A stretch of 64,000 bases of DNA from Acheta domesticus (Eukaryota > Arthropoda > Insecta > Orthoptera > Gryllidae): the NCBI GenBank assembly GCA_031308135.1, contig JAHLJT010008756.1:73505821-73569820 (forward strand), in the 5' to 3' direction. How positions within the stretch are numbered: position 1 is the stretch's first letter; each line of letters begins with the position of its first letter. This document shows, in pieces, positions 44,726-56,830 of this stretch. A model generated the notes under the pieces. That model saw only the letters and a list, made by a program, of their open reading frames with translations, was not told the origin of the DNA and ran no database searches. The translations under genes and the position numbers were made by a program.

Positions 44726-47700
44726 TTAAAACCCTTTAAATGCATTTCTCGTATAGTAACTTAAAGAAAAGATCAAAAATAATGTTTTTAATATCCAGTT
44801 TATGGATAATAGTATTCTCAATCAAAGAAATTTTATTCTGATACGTTTTCTACTAACAGAGCTCAAGGAAGGGATCCTTACATGCTTACACCAGCAAATA
44901 ATGACCAAAAAGGAACTCAAAGACAGGATAAAATTGCTAGCAAATTCTGGAGCAATTTTGATGCGTCAATAGAACGTACATTAAATATTCAGATAAATTT
45001 AAAACATTGTGAAGGTATGAAATGCTTAAAACATGAATGCCATTCGCCTTGAATCCTATTAAAACTTTTTGAATGAATTGTCGTAGTATTGAACACAAAA
45101 GTTCATATACACCCACACATCACTATTACGTTTGTATACGTATTCGTGCACAACTAATTATTGAATTACTGAAGAAAAGTAGAAAAACATTTCATTGATA
45201 TCTGATAAGAATATCCCTCCTTTTTTCCGCGAAACTGCTTTCCTTCCTAAACTCTTCTCAAAAAACATTCCTTGCTAGAACGAAATGTTGCTGCCACTGA
45301 CAATTATTTCAAATCTAAATTGTTCAAAGTACTAGTCACCCCGGACGATGATCAAAACCGGGTCAAACAGTTATGCCTATCGACTTTTAAATCGTTTCTT
45401 TTACGACCAGGCAGCGGAAAAGGTGTGGAAAACGAATCGGCATGTGAATATCGAAGAGCGCAGCTTGCCACATCACCCCCCTCCTCACAGATGTTACGTG
45501 ATACGGAACCCCTCGCCTGGCCCTCGCGATGGATTCACTTGACACGGCCGACCTCATAACAGCACCCCGACCCCTCCCCAACTCCGGCTCCTGCATCATC
45601 CCCTGGGGACACACTCACCCTTCTAGCAGGGTACGGCCGGCAAATAATGGCGAGCTTTAGCAACTTTGCCTTTGTTTCTGATGCACGCAATAAAAAGGCT
45701 ACAAATTGCATACAGTTGATGAAACCTTCTTCAGATAAGTTGACAGGATGGAATTCATCCCAATCATGGCTTGAACTCAATCGAATTTAAGCTCGGATGG
45801 AGACGGTATGGGAAACGGTTTTAGGAGCGCAATTCTTAACGCTCAAACCGATCACGGTCTGTATCGAAAGCCGTCGTTACCTTAACTGTCGGTAGGAGCT
45901 ATGATGTAAACAAAAGAAATGGCAGTTCAACGCTCCTAGCAGATGGTAGAACCGATGAGAATTGGTATCGGATCGACGGCACGTGCCCCAATCGGTAGGC
46001 TCTTACCAAAGCAAAACTGTTTATATATTGTCGATATTCTGCCATTGTTGTTGTTGTTGTTGCATCTGCATATTTATCTCCAGTATAATTAAAAATGCTT
46101 TTCTTGTGAAATTTGCATTTCCTGAAGAAAAAAATTAAAAGTTTATATTTTGATCTCTTGACGATAAATAAAGACTAAACTCGTAACATCGAAACGCAAG
46201 CATTGTAGTATACTAATTCATTCGTTTTTTCAACCAACCACAAATTTATGGCTCTTTTCCGGAGAAAATACATGTTATGAAATGAAATGTTTGTATATGA
46301 AATGAAATGAAAAATTTGTATATGAAAATACATATACAAATATAAAAAATTGTATTTTGATATAGGCAATAAAATTTGTAATGAAATAACGATGCATAAG
46401 ATATATGACATTTTAATTTACGAGTAGGTACATAAAAACTTCAATACATCATTGAAAACACAAACCTGGAAATATCTTTATAAATGTTTTGCAATGTAGT
46501 TCATACTACTACAATTACCTAAAAATTGGCTTCCTACTACGACAAATGTAATTAACTAATTTACAGGTAATCAATGATGATGAGGAAATATTCATAAATT
46601 CTAATACTTTTAACGCGATGCACAGCTTCGTAGAAAGTAACGTGCGTGTAGTAACCCTTCTCGTAATGTCTCGTACCTCCCGCAGTCTAAATCCGTTAAG
46701 CGTTAAAGGTTAAACAGAGAAGAATCGAGCAAACGCCTCCCCCAACTCCGTTCCAACCTCTACCCTACAACTCCACCCTAAGTCCTCGCGCCCTCTCGTG
46801 GTTCTCCCCCGGAGGGTGGAGTCAATATTTGCGTTCATCCTCCGTGGAGGGCTGGTTTATGCAGTAACGCAATACTCCACCGAGGTTTCCTTTGTTGGAC
46901 AGCAAAGGAAAATTAACTAATAGACTTTGCTGAATCTGATACCACTTAATTGACACTGCCCAATATACGTTAGATAAAATATCTGGTCGCAATGTACCAG
47001 TATTTACTGGAGGAGTAAACAATTTCTAGGCGATTACTTATGAGTGTGAGTAAAGGATCTGTCTTGGAGATTTTACACCGCTCGGTAATAAGAGAAGCAA
47101 AAAAATTATTAATAATATATTAAGTTGAAGTATTTTAAAACACATATTTTAATCGAAACTTCAGATCGCAACACAGCTTCTGTATCGACACCATAAAAGT
47201 GTACTAATAGAGGATGTCGCGTGGGTAAGTGAAAAGGTTAATCATATTGCCACATTGATGCCAAAGTAAAATATTCTTCTATATAAAAACTACAGGAGTG
47301 ATTCTAACTGAAAATGAGACATGTAAACGACACAAATAATGCACCGTGTATAATTAAAAGATGTAGGTATCAACGAAGAAAGTTCTCGTATAAACATAAA
47401 AATTAATATCCCCTTCCAATGCTCATTGGAGAGATGGTACTGATTTGATTTACTGATGTTGAAAAGTATTCGAAGACGAGTATTCGAAGTTACCGATTTC
47501 TTCATTAGAACCTAATTTCAGTGTCAGTTAAAGTTCGTACTGTGTAATTTTGACGATTTTGAGCTGCCCCACGCAAACCGGCAGGTCTTAACAGATAACA
47601 AAAATGTAATCATTGGTTAAAATGATATCAACAACTACCACTCGGTAGCAAAGGTAGGCATAGAAACAACTGAATTAGTCAAGTACCGAACAGATGTTCG

Positions 47701-48039
47701 CTTGAATAATCCATAACTTGTAATAAAGCAAATTGCATATCTATGCAGCTTATCCAGAAAGCACGATTTTTTACGGCAAACAGAAAGCCGGTCCCATGTT
47801 TGGAAAGGCTAGTGCACATGCGTGAGAGAGTAGTGACGTGGAAATCATAAGCCTCAGATGGCTCTGACTGATTCCTTAGTGGACGCGGAAACATGTGCAT
47901 GATCTTCAGGGATAAAAAAGGGAGTTCTGCTCATCGAGTGTTTTGGCTGGCCACAGGTTGACACTGCGGATGCACTACCGTGCAAAACTACAGATCAATA
48001 CCAGGCGAATGCTGGAGCAATACCGTAACAAATGGGCCA
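44726..48039. other. AT-rich stretch, no recognised genes
   Basis: Holds a GC-richer patch at 45420-45620, a (TTG)6 microsatellite at about 46045-46063 and a C-rich patch at 46735-46815. A 66-codon minus-strand frame at 46822-47022 looks non-random in composition but matches nothing I know. Confidence 0.45.
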
Positions 48040-48145
48040 TCGACCATGCGTGATCTTTCCTTCCTCTTCCTTGCCACCCCGACCCCTTACACACACAGCA
48101 ATCAGCGGGGGAAGATCACCGCCACCTCCCGAGGAAAAATGTACA
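48040..48145 (+). repeat. GC-rich dispersed repeat D, copy 3 (diverged)
   Basis: CAGCGGGGGAAGATCACCGC and CACCTCCCGAGGAAAAATGT match the 3' half of the family as seen inverted at 59730-59760. The 5' half is poorly preserved. Confidence 0.5.
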
Positions 48146-48189
48146 CTACATTTACGGGCCTAATGAACTTAGTAGTTGGCGTGCTCAGA

Positions 48190-48550
48190 ATTACCAATCA
48201 ATCAATCAAATCCAAAGGGCTCTTGAGAACGAGCGATGTAAGATGCTCGCCGCTTGTGGCCTTCCTGAACGATATAACACTCGGCCACACACGGCTCTGC
48301 TCACAACAAATCTTCAACAGTTCTGCTGGGAGGTGTTTGACCATACACCCTATAGTCCAGATCTCGTTCCAAGCCATTTGCAGCTACTCTTACACCTCAA
48401 AAAATGCCTGTCCGCTCAGCATTAGATGACCCACAGTGATTACAGAGTTGCAGGCGGCTGTAAACGTAGAGTTGCAGGTTGCCTATCCTAGGTAACGGAG
48501 TGGATTGACACAGATGTTGAATAGGATAAATGTCTAAATTTTGTTGGTAT
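48190..48550 (+). pseudogene. mariner transposase C-terminal remnant (second type)
   Basis: One frame (48243-48425) reads NTRPHTALLTTNLQQF and CWEVFDHTPYSPDLVPSHLQ then LLLHLKKCLSAQH, the mariner D-NARPHTA...HPPYSPDLAPxD-x2-LF-x-LKK motif with the second Asp of HDNARPH lost to T. Further broken frames give TEWIDTDVE and DKCLNFVGI, the family's C-terminus. The N-terminal half is not seen. It differs in sequence type from the minus-strand mariner at 14.7-15.3 kb, so at least two mariner lineages inserted here. It lies directly before a hairpin-family copy. Confidence 0.8.
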
Positions 48551-48552
48551 TA

Positions 48553-48843
48553 GGTGGGAAAAAATTAGAGAAGTTCGGCGAAACGGTTTAGGCGCTACCG
48601 TTGACTGCAGACGGACAGGCGAACGTTTTGCTGTCAATCGATTTTTCGGTACCAAGGACTCGCAAAAAATAGAGTCTGACTACACAATGTGTTATAGAAA
48701 GTAATTTACTATAAAAGGACTAGATATATCCCTTTTTTGTTAGCAGAGTCAGGCAATAAGAGTTTTTGTGTCGAAAATTCACCTTTCTTCGCAGCATTGT
48801 AATACTTTTATTTGTACTGCGTAAGCAGTAACAGGAAAGTAAA
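48553..48843 (+). mobile_element. Hairpin-ended element, copy 9 (3' part)
   Basis: GAAACGGTTTAGGCGCTACC, CAGACGGACAGGCGAACG, CAAGGACTCGCAAAAAATAG and GCAGCATTGTAATAC in order, ending with a palindrome built on TACTGCGTAAGCAGTA and ...GGAAAGT (48804-48840). A further GGCGCTACCTTTGACCACAC near 48988 is an isolated family fragment. Confidence 0.7.
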
Positions 48844-49647
48844 TATTGAACAATATTTAAGAAAATTGAACAATGTTGAGATATTATGTGAAGTAACTTT
48901 AAAATATCCCTTTCAAACTTGCTGGGTGTTGAGTTTGGCCAGATGGTCTGAAGAAATACCAGTTCTGGAGAATATAATTTGAAAATTTTAGGCGCTACCT
49001 TTGACCACACACACGATATCAATTAAAATTATCTTTCAAAAGCAAATAAAATATCCGACGCTGATTGTTCTACATACGGTACATTCTTAAAGATGTAGAC
49101 ACTACCTTAACAAATCTGAAAAACTTGTATGCTGAGCAGGATTTTTTTTAAATAATGGTGGAATTATGAAAAATGCAAAGAAAGTGTGTCGAAAAGCAAA
49201 GCAACGCAAAGACACTGGCTTTCAAAATCTCCACATTATTCCTAAAGAGTGAAGAAAACCAGGTTTTGCTTTCAATGAATAAAAACAATTCATACACTCA
49301 TTTTAATACGTAGTCTTTTAAAGTGATAGATTTTCATTGAGAGCATGGGTAGAATAACGGAAAGAAATCTCAAGTAAGATAGGTGTACCTGAGAGTGAAA
49401 TGTCTTTTCAGCACAAAATGGCTATGTAAATGAAAAAATTAATAAATAAAGAAGAAATAATCGAAATAAACCTCTGTACACATGATTCTCCTTTTCATTA
49501 TTCCTTTACATTAATGGCAAAGAGTGCACCGTATTTCCTTGTTGAACTCTTGTGGAATGCCGAAAGAAAATGTGGCGCAAGAGCTTAGCATTCTAAGGAA
49601 GACCAGACGACTGTTACAATGGCAATCATGGCACTTTCTTCTACTTG
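48844..49647. other. No gene; one family scrap
   Basis: AT-rich apart from the isolated hairpin-family fragment near 48988. Confidence 0.45.
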
Positions 49648-49695
49648 ATGTATTTTATTTTTATTTATTTTACGTCAAAACCAGTTGAAAACAAG
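49648..49695 (+). repeat. Short dispersed repeat R, copy 3 (short)
   Basis: GTATTTTATTTTTATTTATT, then TTTACGTCAAAACCAGTTGA; it stops before the GTGACGTG block. Confidence 0.5.
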
Positions 49696-50145
49696 AATCA
49701 CGTGGGTGGGATTTTCTTATTATTCGTACAATTCTTTTTCGCAACCTGAAAGTGTGGGATCTATAAGGTGTATTTCCCCAGAATATTATTCAAAATATCA
49801 GGCGGGAATTAACATTCGCAAAATATACACAACGAACAGTATGAGCAGTCTTCCCTGTACATTTTATTCAAAAGCAAGAATGACTTAAATCTCTGCGTAA
49901 TGAGTTCATATTCCAATACCTCCATGAAAAGCGTGATATTGATTCCTATTTTTCCTGTCGCAGAATACCTCTAGCAAGATTTCTGTGATCTCCAGCGGTA
50001 CGTCCAACACACTGGGGTCCGATTCTATCCAGTCAGTTTTGGGTGAAAATCGTATTCTAGTTTTTTTTTGTTGGATGAAAAGGTATTTAAAAAAATGCAA
50101 GAAAAGAAAAGAATCCCGTGAATGAAATATGATATAAGTTCGCTG

Positions 50146-50235
50146 CATTTTATTTTATTTATTTTACGACAAAAACAGTTAAAACTATGTGTGACATGCC
50201 ACGGTGAGAAATGAAACCTGTGCAGGTTTTCTTCA
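50146..50235 (+). repeat. Short dispersed repeat R, copy 4
   Basis: TTTTATTTTATTTATTTTAC, GACAAAAACAGTTAAAACTA, TGTGTGACATGCC and GAAACCTGTGCAGG, in the order seen in copy 1. It lies 450 bp from copy 3 in the same orientation. Confidence 0.6.
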
Positions 50236-50639
50236 TTCTAAGATCCCTATACGAAACCATATATTGAAGTTAAATTCTGAATTCAGAAACACTGTGAATC
50301 ATTCACTCTGATGTAATAAAACCAATTTTCAAAGACAAATCATTATAAATTTGGGTATCCTTCATCATGTCTGTCGTGAAGGAATATACTCATACCGCGG
50401 CAAAATGGAGAACGATAATTTGAAAAAGACGTGCACAGAAAATGAAGTTCCATTTATCGTTGTTTTATTACATTTGCTTTTACATATTTATTATTACATT
50501 GCTTTCATTTATCGTTGCTTTACATTTATCGTTGAAGTTATATCTATCGTTGCTTTATCCCGATCTCTGCGTTCCAGCCACCACTCTTGTAAACATTCCC
50601 GTAGGCAGCAATATGTTCACAAAGAATTACTTTTAAGCC
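50236..50639. other. No gene; TTTATCGTTG repeats
   Basis: Four near-repeats of TTTATCGTTG (50451, 50508, 50525, 50545-50554) occur within 110 bp. Otherwise AT-rich. Confidence 0.5.
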
Positions 50640-51125
50640 TGTCCCGGCTAAGGCGTGCGCGCAAGCCTAGTGACTGGTGATGAACTGCGCGGAAGTGCAA
50701 GGTATTTGCCCCGGCGCGGCGCGCCAACTAATAAGGGCGCCAAATTAATTTCGCGTCTCCCTCGAGGGCCCCGAGCGGGAGACGTCTGCACGCCCCCTCG
50801 CGAGGGGCCGGGCGCCCGAGGGCGACGGGTGACGGGCCGCGGGAGGGGGCGAGGGATGACGTCACGGGTGTCTGTTGCCACGCACGCGCACGCGCGCGGT
50901 CGCGTGCTCTTTGAGCGGACATGGCGACCTCAGGGTTGCCACATTGAGGATTTTGCACACAAAACTGCGATGTTTTGTCGTCAGGATTTAGAGTGAGCGC
51001 GTAGGCTTCCGCGGTCGGAGTCGGTACTTGCATGGCTATCCGGAAGACGCCGCGTCCAAGGCACAGGCACCTGTGCAGCGTCTCCCGGACGCTGGACGCG
51101 TCTCTCCTTGGGCGCGGCGTCTCTT
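50640..51125. promoter_or_regulatory. CpG island with a consensus CRE/ATF site
   Basis: The strongest CpG island in the window: GGCGCGGCGCGCC (near 50715) and CACGCACGCGCACGCGCGCG (near 50880). It contains the full palindromic CRE TGACGTCA (50857-50864). No TATA box, protein motif or splice signal could be tied to it, so the associated transcript, if any, is unknown. Overlapping open frames in this block are compositional. Confidence 0.4.
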
Positions 51126-51830
51126 GAATGGCCATGTAATTAAGAATTTAGAGTATTTTGTCAAGATACAACTCCCGTGGTACCTTGCTATTTAATGGTT
51201 TATGAGGTAGTAGTACCGCGTTGAAGGATGTTTAGCTTTCAATTTTTAAAATAATTTGGAGTTCTCGGAGAAAAATTTATTATTTTCTTTCTGAATCATT
51301 TCATTTCTACACCTCATGTGGCAATTATCACATATTCTTCACTTTATATTGTGGCTTGGATCTATCCACATTTTTATTGCTTGGTAATGTTATATCTGAA
51401 AAGAGTTCAAAAAACTCGACCAAAATATTAGCGTGTATTTGTGAAGTTTTACTGTTTTCATATAGTTCGTAATGTTTTACTGTTTTGTTATACCTACTTT
51501 ATTATTAAAAAAACATTTAATGCAATTATGTTCAACTGGTAGAGCAATTATGAAAAAATAATTAATATGTATGTTTTAAATTATTCTAATATTGAGTTTT
51601 TTTTAACGTAAAGCAAAATTTGACAATTCAAGATGATGAGGAAAGAGTGGATTCTTTTAGAAATCATTTAATTTTGGATACCAAATTTGTGCCATTAATA
51701 GTACGATAATGAAATTTCTCACTGAAACATACCGATAACAAGCTAACCAGATTAATATTCGCAAACTTGCTGCTTAAATTCGAACCAAAACTGCAATACT
51801 TTAATTCAATTGCAATACTTACATTCCAAT
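51126..51830. other. No recognised feature
   Basis: AT-rich DNA leading into an RT fragment. Confidence 0.5.
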
Positions 51831-51839
51831 TTTTTGCCA

Positions 51840-52110
51840 ATTGAACATGAGGTCCCGCAAGATTCAATGTTAGGCTCAATCCTATTTCTGTTTTAAGTGA
51901 ACGATATGCCCTCTTTTATTAAAAATGGGAGAACAGTTGTGTTTGCCGATGACAGGAATGTTCTTTGCAAAAGAGTAACAAATAGTACGATTTCAGAAGT
52001 TACAAATTGGTTTCGTTAAAACAAATTAATGTTTATGAATAATAAGTGTTTTTTTTTGTTCAGTTTGTAGCTCAAAAATGACGACTTCCGTAGACTTCTG
52101 CAACATTAAA
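51840..52110 (+). pseudogene. Non-LTR retrotransposon RT fragment (FADD)
   Basis: One frame reads VPQDSMLGSILFLF, a stop, VNDMPSFIKNGRTVVFADD (FADD at 51942-51953), RNVLCKRV, then ISEVTNWFR and a second stop before NKLMFMN. This matches RT motif B (GVPQGSVLGPxLFLxYINDLP) and motif C (FADDT) of LINE-type enzymes, with G-to-D and two stops breaking it. The fingers upstream and thumb downstream are missing or unreadable. It is a short dead fragment of a jockey/CR1-like element. Confidence 0.8.
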
Positions 52111-54149
52111 GCGGCAAATGTAAATTGATATTTGTTGGCAATGATATGAGTTACATGCTCCCTCCTTGCTATAATTTTACATTTCCTCTATTACGCTCAC
52201 GAATTGTGCTGTAATTGATAAAAAATGAGATTTTGAAGGCGATCGAAGAGGTCTGGTTTTCCTAAAGAATGAAACCCCATCTATTAAAAGGCAATTAGTA
52301 CATTCTCGTATCCGTAGTGTAACGAAAGTCGTGTAATACTCGAAAAAATATCTTGAAATGTTTGACGCAAATATGCATTTAAGTATGTATCAACTCAGAA
52401 ACTGTGAACATGAAAAAATGTTTATTTACAAATCTGTAAGCGGTATACACTATATTCATTTAATTTTATAAAACTTTATCATTATTTTAACAGCTGATAG
52501 TGTTTGCATTTTGGTCGCTCATTGCTACTTTGGTAAATTGTTCGTGCTACGCTCTCGTAATGCAATTTGTGCCAAATAGAAAAGGTATATTACGATTGTT
52601 AATTCTTTCATTTCATATGAACAAAAAATTACTAAGGAAGTTTTCACTTCCCTAAATCGTCGTACTTGTTTAGCTGTATGAAAGACTCGATCGATCTGGT
52701 CGAAAACGGCCTTTGTAATTAATTTTCTCAATTTCGAGAAGTATAGCGCCTGAAGTGTTGTAGTGAATGATCTCTGTAAGACCAAAAAAAACAATTTGAA
52801 CATCTGTAGAATAAAATACGACGAGTCGCATTACATACTGATCCTCTCTAATTTATTTGCTTAATATATTTTCGTCATTCAGATTCAGGATATTTTCGTA
52901 GATAAACGGTGTACTTATATCCTACGCTTAACTAAAAATATTACGAATACATTGACGTGAGTGAAAACTTGCAGTGAGACACTGAAGGTTTACATAGAGA
53001 TTAAAAATGTTCGTGATGAAACTTGAACACATTATTTTGAGCCACAGTCCAAACGTGGTAGCGTGCAGTGGATTCACCCAGAATCGCTTACGCGTAAGAA
53101 ATACAAAACGAAGGCGAGGCCATGTTAACCATCCCTGGAGTGCCCATGATTTGATTTTGTATGATTATTTTTTGGTGCAATGCACTATCAACAGCATACT
53201 CGTATTTTGATCAGACAAGATTGAGAACAAAGTCAAGCTCGCGGTGAATAGGAAGTGCATGGGATGACTGAGAGAGGGCGGAATGCTACGTCTCCACGAC
53301 AACACTTGACCTCATATCTTCCAACTAAAACTGAAAACTACTCGTATAGGCTATGTGGGTTGGGAGCTCCTACCACATCCTCCAACTGTTACATACTATA
53401 TGGTGTGCAATGAGTCAAAATGTAGAGCGGAAATGGAACATCAAAATGAAGACAGGCAAAAAGGAGTTCGAAATAGCTCAATTAATGGGTAGAAACAGCA
53501 AGGTTATTAACATTAACATAGGCATTAACTTATATGGCAAATTCAGGCAACATGCGTATCACTGAGCTGTATTGTATTACATACGTAGGATGCAAGAGAT
53601 TGGGCAAGATAAAATACATTGTTATAATATCAGGAAACATGACTCGTTTAATCAATGAATTGAATGCTGCACGACCTACACAACCTAATGAGTGAAAAAA
53701 TCAAATGTTAGTGTGCTTGAGAATAATAATTATAATTTGGTTGCATTATAAATTGCCGGATCAGAATTTTAAGGTTTCCAATAATGAATGAAAATTTACT
53801 TCCCTTGTATTTCTTTCTATTGTGGGTATCAAAACAAAATTATTTAACTGAGTTCAGGTTTAAGTGAATTTGAATAAAGTGACAAAACAGTAAAAAAAAA
53901 ACAACAACCGACGTGTTGCGAGCTTTATTCGGCCTTTGCGTCATGCGGTCTTGCAGCGAGTCACGTGTTGGTAGACGTCGGTTGACGAACGTGGAGTTCC
54001 CGGTAGATGGAACTGAAGAACGAGAAAATGAGACCTTTAGATTTCTCCCTTAGGGATGTGACTCTTGTACTTACGGCCTTTGGCATGCTGTACTTGCACT
54101 ATCTTGCCTGGTGTCAGAACCAGATAATACCTATAATTAATAATCAATG
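52111..54149. other. No recognised features
   Basis: Two kilobases of AT-rich DNA. Part of 52480-52620 may be decayed LINE sequence but I cannot frame it. Confidence 0.45.
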
Positions 54150-54452
54150 TCAATATTTTTGACTTGTTTCATCCGGTTGTCACATTACAGGTTGTGTGGA
54201 TCATGTGATTCCTTAATTATTATATTCTCGAGCCGACTGCCGGTCTCTATGGGACACATATTAATCTTTATAATAGACATTGACACACTCGCGGGCTCCT
54301 CTGATTCGGGCTCAGCAGAACGCGCGGCCCATCGCGACAACACATACATGAGAAAGAGACAAACAGCCAAGCTGGGACTCGAACCTGCGACCTTTCGGAC
54401 CCAAGAACTGTGCCGGCACACGCTTTTAGCCGCCTCGGACATACAGGTCAAC
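54150..54452 (-). mobile_element. tRNA-derived SINE (Ser/Leu-like head)
   Basis: On the minus strand: GTCCGAGGCGGCTAAAAGCG (box A region) and a strong box B, GCAGGTTCGAGTCCC, followed by a long tail (TGTTGTCGCGATGGGCCGCG, GAGCCCGAATCAGAGGAGCC) ending in an A/T-rich TATAATAATTAAGG. The head resembles long-variable-arm tRNAs, but the tail and mismatched stems mark it as a SINE. It is distinct from family A. Confidence 0.7.
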
Positions 54453-54489
54453 TATAATCCCTAAAAAATCTTTAAATATTCTTTTAGAA

Positions 54490-55045
54490 ATATGCCTTTA
54501 TGACCTAAAAATTCTCAAATATGCACTTTAATATGCAATTAAAATTAACAATATTTCATTTCCTGCATTAACCTTTCTTGATAAAAATCAGGAGAAACGT
54601 GCTTGGAATGGAAAAAATTTTTGTGGAACAATATAATCTACCTTATCTCGCGGGAGGAATAATTGAAGTAAATATTCACCTTAGTGAAGTAGATTGCAAA
54701 TCTTGTTTCATTTTTTGTCTGGTTTAAAAAAATATCAAGAAATGTCCTACATTTGCTCAAATATTTTATTATCTCTAGAAAAAAACTCGCACTGTTTCTA
54801 ATCAATGTGCGCTCACAAATAAATAAGATTCTATAAAAACATGAAACAGCTTACCGTTAGGTCTCTATTTTAATAAATTATGCAAGCTATGTTCCTGTAA
54901 TAACAGGAATATGCACCAACGGGGAAAATCGGCCAAATATGCACTAACATATTTATCTACGTATCATCCAATTCTAACCAAATGTCAAGAAATTTCACTT
55001 ATCTATGCCCTGAAGCAAGGGACAAAAATATGCAAAAATCATAGA
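54490..55045 (+). repeat. Cluster of ATATGCA words (possible hAT-like MITE)
   Basis: AAATATGC or AATATGCA words occur at about 54510, 54533, 54546, 54910, 54939 and 55029, at both edges of a 550 bp AT-rich block. Clustered subterminal repeats of this kind are typical of some hAT elements, but no inverted ends or 8 bp target duplication were found. Confidence 0.3.
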
Positions 55046-56009
55046 AATCCACTGCCCATTCATAATGTTCACAAGGAACGCAGGAGCTTGCAGGTTGTAA
55101 GTTTCGAGGGCACAGATGGGCGACGACGCATCGCGACGCCTGGAATCGCGCTGGAAAGGCGAGGCGCTCGAAATCACGTAACACGTTAACACGCTCTGGG
55201 GCGCAAAAACAGCTGAGGCATTGCCCCTTCAGGTTTTTATCTGTTTCGTCCGAAAGGAGCTTTGAGTGGAATGAAGTGGGGAAGGTACACGATGACTTCG
55301 TTTAAAAGGTTTCGATGAAGATATAAGAAGAAAAAAATGCTACAAATGCAGAGACGTTGATAAGGACTTCGTGGAAAAGTAGTCAAATCATTCGATGACA
55401 TATTTTGGCAGTCCAGCTATTTCTCTGGTTAATTAATGAATGACCTCTCGAATAAAATATTTCGAATATTGCGATTCTTTATATGAAATACTATGAATTA
55501 TTTGAAGTGATAGATCGATTACTTGCTATTTTTACGCTGATTTATTCTAATATAATTCATTTACTTATTTATTTGGAATGCTGTGGTCATTATCTTTCAC
55601 ATACATTCTCAACAGTGCATAACGAATATGTCCTCATTATCAGCTTAAAACTTTTAATTACTAATGGGACATAGAAGTCGAAGAAGGGTAAACTTCCCGT
55701 TCTTTTTACAGTGTGCATTCTACCGCAGTTCACTTATTGAAGGATATTTATTGTGGCAAGCCCAAAGTGAAAGGATGCCCCAATTTTCCTATCCTTTCCA
55801 TGTTTATTAAACGCATTGCACGTCAAATGACAAACTGAACATAGCCAACAAATCATATATTGTCGAAACATTTAGGCAGGAACTAGAAGAATGCAAACTT
55901 GAATCTGAAGCACAAGTCATAAGATCCCACTGATACACTGATATTTGACTAATTTCACCACAGCCGTGCGTGCCCAGTCTTCAAGTGCATTATAACGCAC
56001 CGACCATGT
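55046..56009. other. No recognised feature
   Basis: A GC-richer patch at 55080-55200, then AT-rich DNA; nothing supported. Confidence 0.45.
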
Positions 56010-56110
56010 CAAACGGCGCGCGCCAGCAATCTCGAAACTCCACCAAGAGGGCGCAGCACGAACTCGCTGCGCACTGACCCGTAGTCAATAACTGACTTCT
56101 CATTGGCCCA

Positions 56111-56338
56111 CCGGGGTATATAACCCGGTGGACAAGCAGCAGACAGACAGCAACGAGTCAGCCAGGAGTCAGCCAGTAGTCAGCAGAGAGCCAGCGCACG
56201 CACCCGCCAGCACGAGCCTGCAGACCGGGGTATATAACCCGGTGGACAAGCAGCAGACAGACAGCAACGAGTCAGCCAGGAGTCAGCCAGTAGTCAGCAG
56301 AGAGCCAGCGCACGCACCCGCCAGCACGAGCCTGCAGA
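56111..56338 (+). repeat. Perfect 114 bp tandem duplication over the TATA box
   Basis: Units 56111-56224 and 56225-56338 appear identical at every base. Each starts with the near-palindrome CCGGGGTATATAACCCGG, includes GAGTCAGCCAG and CAGTAGTCAGCAGAGAGCC, and ends CCTGCAGA. The result is two TATA boxes 114 bp apart. Confidence 0.95.
56116..56124 (+). promoter_or_regulatory. TATA-box core promoter candidate
   Basis: GTATATAAC lies inside a GC palindrome, with TCAG-type words 40-65 bp downstream that could serve as initiators. It is duplicated at 56230-56238. Transcription is inferred only. Confidence 0.4.
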
Positions 56339-56830
56339 CCGTGTCCACGACACGTCAAGCCGAGGTAACGGACTCCACGATGTCACTGCCTCGCCGCACC
56401 AGGCGCCGGCCCCGCCGCCGCCACGACGCTCTGCCAACGACGTGACCACACCCCGGCCTCGCCACTGCCGAGCTGACGGCACCGCTGCCGTCGCCACGTT
56501 CGTCTAGCGACGCTACAACCCAGCATCGCCCCGGTGGTGCTACGGTCTCCCCGCTGTCACGGTTCCTACTTGGCCCCCGCACTCCAGCCTCTCGGCACCT
56601 GGGCGACGGCTCCGCCGCCACCACTACTCTCAGCCGGCGACGTTCCACGCTCGCCAGCTGAGTAGACCAGACCTGCGACCCGCAGACGGCAGAGACCCCG
56701 TCTCCTGCCACTCAACACGGCAGTCGGCCGTAGATACTGAGCCTACGGCTTATCCAGTTCGCCTTCTGGCGACCATCGTGTACATATATGTTGTATTAAA
56801 TAAACGTTGTAAGAATACGAGTTCGTCTTC

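Larger units (their letters stand above)
56010..56830 (+). mobile_element. LTR- or promoter-like GC-rich block with TATA and polyA signals
   Basis: CTCATTGGCCC (inverted CCAAT) and a TATA box (TATATAA, 56117-56123) start a GC-rich block, which ends about 680 bp later at TTGTATTAAATAAACGTTG with AATAAA at 56799-56804. This CCAAT-TATA-polyA order is what an LTR or a short transcription unit has. No flanking target duplication or TG...CA ends could be fixed, and no second LTR lies in the window. Frames through it are compositional. Confidence 0.4.

Noticed and set aside
45790..46020. Possible inverted-repeat MITE around CCGATC/CGGTATC words
   Set aside because: Matches between the halves are too short and out of register to define terminal repeats by eye.
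50728..51135. 135-codon minus-strand frame in the CpG island
   Set aside because: Several phases are open at once due to base composition and no domain is recognisable.
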